A DNA stretch of 64,000 nt from Trichobilharzia szidati. Its lineage: Eukaryota > Platyhelminthes > Trematoda > Strigeidida > Schistosomatidae. The notes under the pieces are model-generated. The model ran no database searches and was not told the origin of the DNA. It was given only the letters and a program-made list of their open reading frames with translations. The translations under genes were made by a program, and so were the position numbers. Positions within the stretch are counted from its first letter, which is position 1. Every line of letters begins with the position of its first letter. The DNA is taken from contig OX235279.1 in NCBI GenBank assembly GCA_944472155.2, positions 141,828,920 to 141,892,919 on the forward strand, in the 5' to 3' direction. Below are positions 44,105 through 53,984 of this stretch, piece by piece.

Positions 44105-44895
44105 GTCTTCCTGATTGGATCATACGGGATCTAGAAGATCTGGACTTCGCGGACAATTTATGTCTAATATCATATAAACTCGAAGACCTACAGGCGAAAG
44201 CCACGAAGTTGACAGAAGCAGAAAAGACAGGATTCCAAGTGGACGTGGAGAAGACGGAGGTGATGAAGATAACCAACCAACCAGAACAAATACTGATCAC
44301 TATTATCACTTATCTAGGCAGTATCTTTTCAGCAACAGGTGGCTCGGATGAGGATGTCAAAGTCAGGTTAGGAAAGGCAAGACAGACCTTCACTGATTCG
44401 AAATCGGTTTGGAAATCTACTGCACCCGGCATAAAGAACAAGAATCGGATTTGCAACGCTAGTGTCACTTCAATACGTTTGAGTAGTTCAAAGATTTGGT
44501 GTGTCACCAAGGGTATTTCCAACAGGTTTCAGACTTTTATCAATAGGTGCCTTCTTTGGTTTCATACTGAAGTTCAGATGGCCGACTGGAAAGGATTAGA
44601 GGCAAGGAACTCCGCTAACGAAATAACCAAGAACCCATAGTCTGACAAATGTTCCGATGAAAATGGAGATGGACTGGACACACTCTGAGGGGACCATTGA
44701 GCAACATTACGCAACAATCCATCCCTTGAATGGAAGGTGAATGGGAAACGACGAGTTGAGTGCCCAAGAGTGTCATGGAAGATTCCGTGTGAGAAGGAGA
44801 TGACAACTTATGGACAATCGTGATGCAAAGCACAGGATGAAATGGGGATGTGTTGTTGAAACCCTATGTTCCACTCAGAACCGAAGGAAATGATA
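44105..44895 (+). mobile_element. SR2-like RTE, 5'-truncated, plus strand
   Basis: This is the best-preserved RTE polymerase fragment in the window. DLDFADNLCLISYKLEDLQA at 44,135-44,195 has the catalytic FADD changed to FADN. A continuous frame (44,209-44,640) then gives VDVEKTEVMKITNQPEQ, TYLGSIFSATGGSDEDVK, RLGKARQTFTDSKSVWKS, IWCVTKGISNRFQTFINRC and an IRWPE-like MADWKG. The C-terminal tail is out of frame near 44,740-44,800, and the terminal phrase GTTGAAACCCTATGTTCCAC lies at 44,855. The element ends near 44,895. The lost aspartate and frame break make it inactive. Confidence 0.85.
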
Positions 44896-44899
44896 GTAA

Positions 44900-45730
44900 T
44901 TGTAAATGTACTCGGTTGTCTTAAACTGGAACAAAATTGGCATTAGCTAGTTATCATTTCGAATTTTTAGTTCATCAGTTAAAATGATAATTTTGGAGAT
45001 ACAAACTGACATAAACTCTTCAAGATAATATCATTTATAAATATTTCAAGAGCTTCCGTCTAATACCTACTTCATTCTATGTAGTGAAGAGATAAGGAAA
45101 TAAAATAGATATTCGTCTGTTTACACTTACACTTGAACACGCAAGTATTCAAGTAGAAAGGATGGAGAAAGTGTCTTCAAATACCTTTAGAAATAACCAG
45201 TTACTGTTTGTTATTGTTGTTATTATTAAAATTAGAAAATTATTCATGCTCGACAGTGAATTAGTTCAACTCAAAGCAAAAGTAACTTTAATTTTTCCTC
45301 TCCCTTTCTCCACTATTTTGCTTGAAAAATAAGTATTTATAAAGTAAAGATTATTAATAAGAAGATAGTGCCTAAAATATAACAGACAGATAGAGGTACT
45401 CGTTACAATTTCTGTTTATATGCACGGAGATGTTATTAGATGTGTATGTGTGTGTTTGCCATACTTGAGGAGGAGCAAAATAATACTAAAATGAAGTGTT
45501 GATAATGATCAAAACTTTTTTGGAAGGGAGAACAATGATGACAATGAATGGTATGAATAAATGAATGCATAAAAAAGGAATGTTTAAGTGTAAAAATGGG
45601 TAATTTTACTATTTTTATTTATTTACTAATAAATAATGCTTACAGGCATTTCTTGGCTATATGCCACTAGACTACTAAATAGTAGTAAGTATGTTTATTT
45701 AAAATAATACTGAATTTAACTGACTGACTA
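44900..45730. other. No recognisable gene
   Basis: AT-rich intergenic DNA without recognised motifs. Confidence 0.45.
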
Positions 45731-45734
45731 TGGT

Positions 45735-46082
45735 GGTGGAGTGAGTTGGCGGTTCAATGGTAGAATGTTTACCAGTCACACAGGAGGTCGGGGTGCGACT
45801 CTCGGCCGACACATTCCTAAGATTCACTGTGTTTAGTAGCCGGTAGTAAGCCCAGAAAGGTATAGCGGTTAGGACGCTAGCCGACCATTTACATGGTCCG
45901 GGGTTCAATTCCCGGCCGACGCACTCCTTCACCTTCCTAAGCCAGAAATAACGCTGGTGATGAGGAAATATTGGGCATGAGGCTAGCAACCCCATCCTGT
46001 AAAATAAACACTGCTACAGAAACTTCAAGCCACTAGCTTGAAGCCCTATGTTTCACTGGGGAACGTGAAGGAAATAAAAAAA
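45735..46082 (+). mobile_element. Family 2 SINE preceded by a second tRNA-like head
   Basis: The first head (about 45,744-45,812) reads GTTGGCGGTTCAATGGTAGA and ends CTCTCGGCCGAC. It is closely similar to tRNA-Gly, with GTTGGC/GCCGAC forming an acceptor-like stem. The second head (45,862-45,925) is the usual TAGCGGTTAGGACGCTAGCC with GGGGTTCAATTCCC. The body follows with GCATGAGGCTAGCAACCCC, CCATCCTGTAAAATAAAC and the RTE-like tail CTTGAAGCCCTATGTTTCAC at 46,037-46,056, ending in GAAATAAAAAAAA. Confidence 0.75.
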
Positions 46083-47545
46083 AGCACAGAAAGGAGGGAA
46101 AGTTGAGTGTGATGTTAGCAGCCCCGCTGTGTTTCACTCGGAATGTTAAGGAACGGAACGTTAATGGGGGAGAGCAGTAACTGAGTGGCAAAATAGAGAC
46201 ATACGCAAGAGTATTTCCTGTTTACTGGTGAGACGATTACTGTGTTTCTTTTTGTTAAGGTAATTGTAATACCAGTGATTGATTCCTGAGGTTACAAGTG
46301 AACTTTATTGGATTGATGGTAAAGATATCTGGCATAGTTTTGGATTGGCAGAATATTGCCAATGTAGTGGGTGATTACTGAAAGAGAAGCGGAAATCTGG
46401 ATAGTGGAGGGAATTATATCACCTTCAGACTAATAAATACTTTTAATATGTTTTTCTTTGAGTAACCATCATCTTTTTACGAGTAATAAACTTTTAAAGC
46501 AGTGAACTTGTAGCAGCAAGTAATTCCGTAAAATTATTAGCTCATGGTTTTCATCATTCATCTTCGGATGCCAGCCTTCATTGTTTCAATCGAGTGGCTA
46601 AGCTGGAGGCACACGATCAAGCATCCTCACCATTCAGCACACTGTCGTATTACATTCGGCTGTTCGTAAACGGTCTCTAGTTACCAAGGCATGAATCTCT
46701 CCTCGATAGCACTGATCAGCAAACGTATTTCACATTTTAGAGGATCGAATTGTTGTTCTGATTTGACTTATTAAATTTCCTCTGGTTTCAGCAGGATAAC
46801 TATATTGTGGGTTTGGGGATATATAAGAGCATTATCATATAACTTTATCATACTTACTCTTCAGCATACTTCATCTCCTAAAAACTGAGTTAAAACAAAA
46901 ATTTACGATAAAACAACATTTTTAAGTGGGGTAAACTGAGATAACCTTAGATAGTTGTTATAGTAATAACGTATTAGAATGTTGAATCGAGTTGAAGGCG
47001 AAACCTAGTTTTCTGTAGTATTCAAGTAAAAAACATCTTGACGCGTAGGACTTACCCTGTCTACTGAACCATATGACTGACATAAAAAGTCATTAAATGG
47101 AATTAATTACCAAGGGATTCAGACAGTCACTTCATCAGTTACCTGTGTAACCTGTTATCTGAAGTAGGTAGAGTAGGTAGGTGAGAATTATCACAGCCTT
47201 TAGGGCTGTTTCTGAGGGAAGAATAGATGTAAATGGCGTTCATACCATGACTAATTTGAGCTATTCAACTATTTATGCTACTCTAATCAGTATGTGTTTG
47301 AACAAAAAATAAAAACGTATATTGGAAACAAACTTTACCTCGGTCATCAAAATGCCAACTTGCAGAACTATTTATTTTCTTATTCTCCACCGGTGCTAAT
47401 TTAAATCATAAAATTTCGTGATTTCAAGCATAGAAATTAAACCACTTGCTCAATTTACTTTTATGATAGGTACTTACTGAGATATGAACTGGTCATTAAC
47501 AAAATTTCTGAGTACAAGACCGAATGACACAAATATTATCATTAT
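46083..47545. other. No recognisable gene
   Basis: No coding or transposon motif was recognised. Confidence 0.45.
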
Positions 47546-47549
47546 TATT

Positions 47550-47965
47550 CATTTTTTGAGTTTGGAGTAGAACAGAGGGTTTCAGCACTTGGTACTTCAT
47601 CATCACTTCTAGGTGGACAAACGACTACCTACAAGCTTTCATTTCCTCCTCATATAGTGTTCTTCATGTCAGTCTCGGACATAAAATTTGTGGCTTCCCA
47701 CAGAAGCTAAACTTGATGGTCTGCCTAACATGTGATATCACTTGAGTATTTCAACAATATATGTCCATCTCATCATCACCTCCTTCTACATATTTGTTGG
47801 GCAATAGCTTCTTTGCTGGTTAGCTGCCAGGATCTCCTGTTGCTTATCTGATCTTGAGTGTCGAGGCAACTATTGATGAAACTCCTCAGTAAACTTTAGG
47901 AAATACTTTTGGTGATGTGCACGGCAACACTCTCAACCATACAGAATAACTGGATGGATAGTGGT
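47550..47965 (-). mobile_element. Old RTE 3' region, minus strand
   Basis: The sequence follows the SR2-like antisense order seen at 29.0-29.4 kb at lower similarity. It begins with a terminal phrase (GTAGAACAGAGGGTTTCAGC) after an ATTATTATT tail. Then come TCCTCATATAGTGTTCTTCA, CCTTCTACATATTTGTTGGG, TATCTGATCTTGAGTGTCGA and GGCAACTATTGATGAAACTC. Frames are heavily broken. Confidence 0.65.
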
Positions 47966-48476
47966 GGTAAATTCCTGGAAATTGTACTAACATCACAGAG
48001 ATAACAGAAAATATGCACAAAACAGATTTCAGCTCTTAACTTCATATATCCGAAGAAGCTTAACTCATATTTTTTTGAACTGTGAATTTCTAACTTAAAC
48101 TCAGTTACCTGGAACACGTTTTCACGTACTAAGCTATTAGGAGCACTGATTGTGTAACGCCTTATAGTAACATCCAGTCACCCGAGCTAAAATATGTGAA
48201 GCAGGATTCGAACATGGAATGCATTGGGGGGGAGGTTCGGTTTCTTAAGCAAATGAGACTAATCTCCACAAGATTTTAACCGCTCGTTTTCAGTAAAAAT
48301 TTATACAAACTGATGACATAGCAAGGGGAATATTTTGCTCACAGAGTATTATTTTTTCAGAATAAACGTTTCACAGGATTCTTGTCTAAAATTCCGTGGG
48401 TACTGAAAAAATGTAGTCTTTTTAAGTGAAGACGATAGCAAAATACAGAATCGTCCTGATAGATTGAATAGAGACA

Positions 48477-48671
48477 ATGTGGGTAAAATTCCACATTAGA
48501 AACGCAGAGGAAAAACGAAATAAGCAGCCCAGTAGAGTCTACGCAGTACTGAACGAAGGAGTGAAGAGTTTAACTGAGAATGATAAAAATAGCTCTAAAA
48601 TCACACTGAAAACTGATTGGAGTGAGTTATCTAGACTACCACTACTTCATAAGACGAAAACAGAATGGTAA
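48477..48671 (+). other. Short ORF ending at a donor-like site, repeated in the right arm
   Basis: A 64-codon frame contains RVYAVLNEGVKSL, RTE-like text that continues the RTE fragment of the right arm, then SSKITLKTDW and LHKTKTEW before a stop inside GGTAAGTTAG. The same words occur on the minus strand near 52,860-52,990 in the other palindrome arm. The GTAAGT context looks like a splice donor, but no matching exon was identified. Confidence 0.35.
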
Positions 48672-48889
48672 GTTAGATACTAGTATTTAAATACTTGGAT
48701 TTTGTATCACTGCATCCACTGTCTGTAAATATGGGTTGATTGGAGCGTGAGCTTAACTAGTGAATCAGGAAGTTTAAATATTTCAATCAAGTAAATGAAA
48801 AAACAATACCAGCCAATAACTGTTCACTAGAATTCATTCAGTAACATATTAAGACACATGAGGAAAATAGTAGTAGTAATGTTAATGAA

Positions 48890-49335
48890 GAAAATAATAC
48901 AGATAATGAAGCATTTAAAGCCTTGATAGTATTACCATATAAAGAAGGAACGTCAAAGGTCCTAAAGTGGATTCTCAGTAAGGCATTTAAACCAGTCAAC
49001 TCACTCACAAACAAACTTTGCCAGCTTAAGCATCCGACAGACTCAATTAAGAATATTATGTATTGACCATGAGATCAATTTCATGAGTCAGACTAGTAGA
49101 TAGTGGTCAGTTAGATTATGTGAACATAGATACTGAGCTAGAGCTGGAATGATTGATATCACTAAGTTGAATAATCCAGGATATTGTTCGGCCACTGCAA
49201 TACATTCACTTCCATGTAATCATAAAATATTGTGGGACAGGGTAAATGTATCAAAAATTCATATATTTAGTGGAGAGAGAAATTAGTCAAGGGATCTTGG
49301 TTTATTGGATCAACACTAAACACGTGTGACTGAAA
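48890..49335 (+). pseudogene. Penelope-like linker and GIY-YIG fragment, left arm
   Basis: VLPYKEGTSKVLKWILSKAF at 48,930-48,990 is the linker after the PLE polymerase. NSLTNKLCQLKHPTDSIK follows. Then, in broken frames, come a VRLCEHRY block (49,105-49,130), ITKLNNPGYCSATAIHSL, NHKILWDRVNVSKIH and SWFIGSTLNT-like endings at about 49,320. This is the GIY-YIG nuclease region. Several stops fall within it, including at the YIG position, so it is inactive. Confidence 0.75.
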
Positions 49336-49438
49336 TGGCCGGAAAATACTCAGGGGAGGAGTGAGGCTGTATGAAGCAAATTAGGAAGTTATGTGAATAC
49401 AGCGATATGATTATGAGAAATAATCTGTGTTGGAGTTA

Positions 49439-49980
49439 TCATTCGGTTATTGTCACTGTATGTTTTTTAGGTAGCCCATATAGTCTAGGTATATTTGTTC
49501 CTAAAGGCTTAAGACGTTCGAGAATTCGGGGAGACATTATTTGATTGGATGCCAGAGTTTTCAACACCTTGGAAAATTCTTTTCCGACTTTCTCTGTATC
49601 ATCTTTGCCATTGGAAAGTTTTCGAAATTTTTTGGTGTCCTGGAGAATGCTAGTCATCTTATCAATGTAGGCAGCTTTATCTAATAATACGAACCAAGCC
49701 ACCTTATCCGGTCTAGTTATAAGGATGCTCTCGTTTGGTCGGATTCTCTTTCAGACTTCAATATAGGCCTTGCTGAGGACACTTTTCTCAGTACACCTTC
49801 TTGATTGATATTGCTGACAATTTTCAACAAGAGAGGCTGTCGGTTTTTCTAGTTGCAATTGAGATGATAGAATTAGGTTGTTTCTTTGACTAAAAAGGTT
49901 TTGAAACTGTGATTCAGTTTCTAATTTTATTGGATGATTCACAACATCTGCGTAGACAACAAATAAGGCTGAGTGCAAGG
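49439..49980 (-). pseudogene. Penelope-like polymerase N-terminal fragment, left arm
   Basis: The minus strand carries KLETESQFQNLFSQRNN, LQLEKPTASLVENC and, after a TGA, DKAAYIDKMTSILQDTKKF and PRLYGLPKKHTVT. The DKA.Y..KM..IL.D..KF and PR.YGLPK.H blocks are hallmarks of the Penelope-like polymerase before its palm. The same TGA separates the two frames in the opposite arm. The fragment ends where the antisense GIY-YIG segment begins, so the arm combines N- and C-terminal PLE pieces tail-to-tail. Confidence 0.8.
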
Positions 49981-50808
49981 ACTTTGAAGCGCTTTATCTT
50001 AAATCACATTGACTCGACTAACAGCAAATGTTTTGAGCTGGAGGGATATTTATCACAACGTCAAACTGCAGTTGGTAGTTTACCAGATAATCTACTCTCT
50101 GTCTTTGTTAACTATGTCAAGGAGGTTACTGATAAACGTATGGTAATACGCAGTGCTCGTCTAATGAAAACAATCGACAAACAATCACGACAAAATATAT
50201 ATCCGACACATCCTGAAAGGTGTGTTCATAATTTTTCCAGTGTTTCTCTCAGTCAGCTAGAACTAGAGGTGTCGTCATTAGGTCCAACGTTTTTTGATGT
50301 TGTGAATCGTCCAATAAAATTAGAAACTGAATCACAGTTTCAAAACCTTTTTAGTCAAAGAAACAACCTAATTCTATCATCTCAATTGCAACTAGAAAAA
50401 CCGACAGCCTCTCTTGTTGAAAATTGTCAGCAATATCAATCAAGAAGGTGTACTGAGAAAAGTGTCCTCAGCAAGGCCTATATTGAAGTCTGAAAGAGAA
50501 TCCGACCAAACGAGAGCATCCTTATAACTAGACCGGATAAGGTGGCTTGGTTCGTATTATTAGATAAAGCTGCCTACATTGATAAGATGACTAGCATTCT
50601 CCAGGACACCAAAAAATTTCGAAAACTTTCCAATGGCAAAGATGATACAGAGAAAGTCGGAAAAGAATTTTCCAAGGTGTTGAAAACTCTGGCATCCAAT
50701 CAAATAATGTCTCCCCGAATTCTCGAACGTCTTAAGCCTTTAGGAACAAATATACCTAGACTATATGGGCTACCTAAAAAACATACAGTGACAATAACCG
50801 AATGGTGA
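49945..50808 (+). pseudogene. Penelope-like polymerase N-terminal region, centre and right arm
   Basis: This is the longer of the two N-terminal copies because it includes the unique centre. It starts near RLSARTLKRFILNHIDS, has PERCVHNFSSVSLSQLELEV followed by GPTFFDVVNRPIKLETES (the L...E...L..GP.F block near the start of PLE polymerases), and runs to a TGA at 50,491. The next frame, 50,542-50,808, has DKAAYIDKMTSILQDTKKF and PRLYGLPKKHT. The palm motifs (including YADD-type) are absent because the element is rearranged after YGLPK. The shared TGA in both arms implies the PLE was already defective when duplicated. Confidence 0.8.
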
Positions 50809-50849
50809 TTCCAACACAGATTATTTTTCATAACCATATCGCTGTATTC

Positions 50850-51390
50850 ACATAACTTCCTAATTTGCTTCATACAGTCTCACTCCACCTCTGAGTGTTT
50901 TTGGGCCACTTCAGTCACACGTGTTTAGTGTTGATCCAATAAACCAAGATCCCTTGACTAATTTCTCTCCCCATTAAATATGTGAATTTTCGATACATAT
51001 ACCCTGTCCAACATTATTTTGTGATTACATGGAAGTGAATGTATTGCAGTGGCCGAACAATTTCCTGGATTATTCAACTTAGTGATGTCAGTCATTCCAC
51101 CTTTAGCTCAGTATCTATGTTCAGATAATCTAACTGACCACTATCAACTAGTCGGACTCATGAAATTGATCTCATAGTCAATACATAATATTCCGTAAAT
51201 TATATTTTATTTCTTAAATGAGTCTATCGGATGCTTAAGCTTATAAAGTTTGTTTATGAGTGAGTTGACTGGTTTAAGTGCCTTATTGAGAATCCACTGT
51301 AGGACCTTTGTATGTTCCTTCTTCATATGGTAATACTATCAAGGCTTTAAATGCTTCATTATCTGTATTATTTTCCTCATTAACATTACT
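50850..51390 (-). pseudogene. Penelope-like GIY-YIG fragment, right arm
   Basis: This is the inverted counterpart of 48,890-49,335, about 92% similar by eye. Minus-strand text includes an ITKLNNPGNCSATAIHSL-like string and a linker near 51,300-51,240. Indels and stops are independent of those in the left copy. It is interrupted at about 51,391 by a LINE insertion. Confidence 0.75.
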
Positions 51391-52463
51391 AACTTCCTAA
51401 CATTACATAACTTCATTAACATCACCTTTAGGCATAAATCCGACCTAAACAAACTGGTTAGCACTCACGAGGTGTGCAACATAGATGGCACTGAAATAGA
51501 AACCAAGTCGGAAATTAAATACCTAGGCGTCGTTCTATCTGCTGATCCTTCCTGGTCGTCTCATATCTTGATGATTTCTAAGAAAATATTCCGTCTTACC
51601 TTCTACATCAAGAAGTTAAGACATTCTGGTATAACCCGACCCTTACTCTTACAATTCGTTAACTCTCGCATTCTGCCTATTATTCCCTATTGTTCCCCCT
51701 TAGTTTTTCCCGGGCTACTGAAGAAAGACTATAACATATTACGCAGGATGTTAAAGGTTGTCAGCAGGGTAAGCAACGTGCCACTTAACCAGCTTGTTAA
51801 TATTCTGGTTGACAGGCACTTCGACTCATGTGAAAAATGGAACAAATCCATTTTATCTAACTCACACCACCCTCTTCACTCACAACTCTCCCCTTGCATC
51901 TCACCAGGTAAAACCAGAAGCCTATATAGAAAACTATATGCTCGCACCAGAAAGTACAAAAACTCAACCATACCCTACTTAGCTCGTGTTCTGTGCGATA
52001 AAGAAAGCATTAGACGTGATACCTATAACTTATTAAATAGTCAGTAGAACAGCTGGATCTCGTCTTTCCAACTCATATCATTTATAGGTACAACGTTTTC
52101 TTTCTTTCTTTTCCTTTCTCTTTTTTTCTGTTATGTGTTGCTTTGTTTCTCTCTTCATTACAAACTCTATTTAAAAGATTCTTCTTCGTTCTTTCACAAT
52201 CTGTATATCTCGACCTTTTTGTTACCGCTTATGCCAGTAAATATGATAGCATCTACTTTTCTAACACCTTCAAACACTGTTCAATTTTGGCTTTGCTACC
52301 GACTTGCTAATATGTTGTTGTCATAATGAACTAAGATTACCTTAATCTATATAAAATTTTATTTATTGATAATGTACTAACTGGATGCAATACTGTAGTA
52401 AAATGCTGAGAATTCCATTCTGTATCACAAGTACTGTTTTGGAATAAAGCAAATTATTATTAT
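51391..52463 (+). mobile_element. 5'-truncated LINE inserted in the right palindrome arm
   Basis: The ORF 51,472-52,047 (191 codons) holds the C-terminal part of a non-LTR polymerase: EIKYLGVVLSADPSWSSHI, FYIKKLRHSGITRPLL, IIPYCSPLVFPGLLKKDY and ending LLNSQ. YLGV.L...W..H and YCSPL.FPGLL are typical downstream of the palm in CR1/Jockey-type elements; it is not the RTE type. A T-rich 3' untranslated region leads to an ATTATTATTACT tail at about 52,450-52,463. Comparison with the left arm gives the insertion limits, and the ORF has no internal stop, so it is young relative to the palindrome. Confidence 0.75.
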
Positions 52464-52552
52464 TACTATTTTCCTTATGTGTCTTAATATGTTACTGAAT
52501 GAATTCTAGTGGACAGTTATTGGTTAGTAATGTTTTTTTTATTTACTTGATT

Positions 52553-52742
52553 GTGCGTCGGTGGCACAGTGGTTAGGACTCTTGCCGACCATGCACATGA
52601 TCCGGGTTTCGATCCCCTGCCGACGCACACCTGATATCTATGGTCGGCCTGTAAATTTGGGCTACCGATATCCATGCTGAAAATTCCATACTTGTACTGA
52701 AAATACGGTGTAGAATCAAGCTGTAATCAAAATATAAAATAT
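52553..52742 (+). mobile_element. tRNA-headed SINE (family 1) inserted in the right palindrome arm
   Basis: Starts GTGCGTCGGTGGCACAGTGG, with GTTAGGACTCTTGCCGACC, CATGCACATGATCCGGG and TTTCGATCCCC in the head. The body CTATGGTCGGCCTGTAAATT and GCTGAAAATTCCATACTTGT matches 43,835-44,015. The left palindrome arm reads straight through the corresponding position (TTTACTTGATT to AAATATTTAAAC), so the insertion boundaries are visible directly. Confidence 0.85.
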
Positions 52743-52975
52743 ATAAATATTTAAACGTCCTGAAAAACTAGTTCAGTTCACGCTCCACTCAACGCATACT
52801 TACAGACAGTGGATGCAGTGATACGAAATCCAAGTATTTAAATACTAGCATCTAACTTACCATTCTGTTTTCGTCTTATGAAGTAGTGGTAGTATAGATA
52901 ACTCACTCCAATCAGTTTCCAGTGTGATTTTAGAGCTACTTTTATCATTCCCAGTTAAATTCTTTACTCCTTCGT

Positions 52976-53790
52976 TCAGTGCTGCGTAGACTCTACTGGA
53001 CTGCTTATTTCGTCGCTCATCTTTATACAGGCTTTTTGTCGCTTCAACGTCCTCCTATCCTCTATCAGGTTCCAGCTTTCCGTAGAGAACCATTCCATAT
53101 CTTGCCTCACCATCGTGTATGAGATGTCTATATAAGTTTCTTTCAGAGAGTTCCAGTGTTTCCACATGCAGGCTTCCACGGTGATATTGCTCAATGCCTC
53201 CAGCACTTTCCTAATGACTGCTATGAATGTGTCCTCTATGCCTTCATCCTTTAGCTTTTGAGTGCTGAAGTTGAATTGTCGTCTATCTGCAGCTTGGTTG
53301 AGGACTGTTAATTTGATCTTGCCGGTTCTTCATACTGCATAGTCATGTGAACTTATATTTGATCCCCTTCTAGGTCTTGTGTCCATTGGTCTGTATCTCT
53401 ACACTCTTGAGATTGAGATGAAGCCTATCCGATCTTTGGTGTGTCCATCTGGCTAGACCCACGTCGCCTTGTAGGTATTCATGTGCTTGTACACGTCTAC
53501 TGTTGCCAATCATCAAATGACTGAAGTCTGAACAGAGTTCTCCGGTCACATGAATTTAACCGAATGAGTGGCTCCCGACTCGTGATGAGTTCCCTCCCAG
53601 TGTTATCTGCTCCCAGTTTTGCTGGCATTCAGACCACCTATTAGAAATTTGTGTTGCCCTCTGATTGATTTCTCGCCTATTACTCGTTGTAGTTGTCTGT
53701 AGAGCAGGGATGTGTATAGCGAAGCATTGACTAGCGTCGCGGTAGTCCACATATAGCCCAGTTCGCCTACATAAAAATTTAACTAAGCCC
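52976..53790 (-). pseudogene. RTE (SR2-like) endonuclease-to-RT linker region
   Basis: On the minus strand from about 53,320 down to 52,985 a frame of about 115 codons has no stop. It reads AADRRQFNFSTQKLKDEGIE, VLEALSNITVEACMWKHWNS and STESWNLIEDRRTLKRQKAC. The F....KLKD, W..LKE and W.LI..RR.LK blocks are those between the endonuclease and the reverse transcriptase in SR2-type RTE elements. Upstream, broken frames near 53,600-53,400 hold decayed endonuclease text. The fragment continues a few codons (RVYAALNEGVKNL) into the palindrome arm. Confidence 0.65.
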
Positions 53791-53984
53791 ACCTGTACTG
53801 AATTTGTATGGGATGATTCAAAGTCTAAGAATCTAATAGAATGCTATGGTATCCTAGTGATACTAGTATATAACCCACCATACAGTTTCCGTCTTATTTT
53901 TCACTCTAGTATAGGTAACTCAACGTACAAATCACCTAAATCGCAACTGAAATGCATTCAGTCTGATAATGAATTAATGTGGGT

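Larger units (their letters stand above)
48519..53013. repeat. Large inverted repeat (palindrome) built from PLE and RTE sequence
   Basis: The left arm 48,519-49,933 is mirrored by the right arm from about 50,298 to 53,013. The inner ~495 bases (49,439-49,933 and 50,298-50,805) look almost identical at a coordinate sum of about 100,244. The outer parts (48,519-49,438 and 50,806-53,013) differ at roughly one base in 12-15 by eye. The right arm is longer because it carries a LINE insert (about 51,391-52,463) and a SINE insert (about 52,553-52,742) absent from the left. The unique centre is about 49,934-50,297. Confidence 0.85.

Noticed and set aside
45744..45812. Functional tRNA-Gly gene
   Set aside because: The acceptor ends can pair, but the anticodon stem is mismatched and the T loop word (GTGCGAC) departs from GTTCGA; more likely a SINE head or pseudogene.
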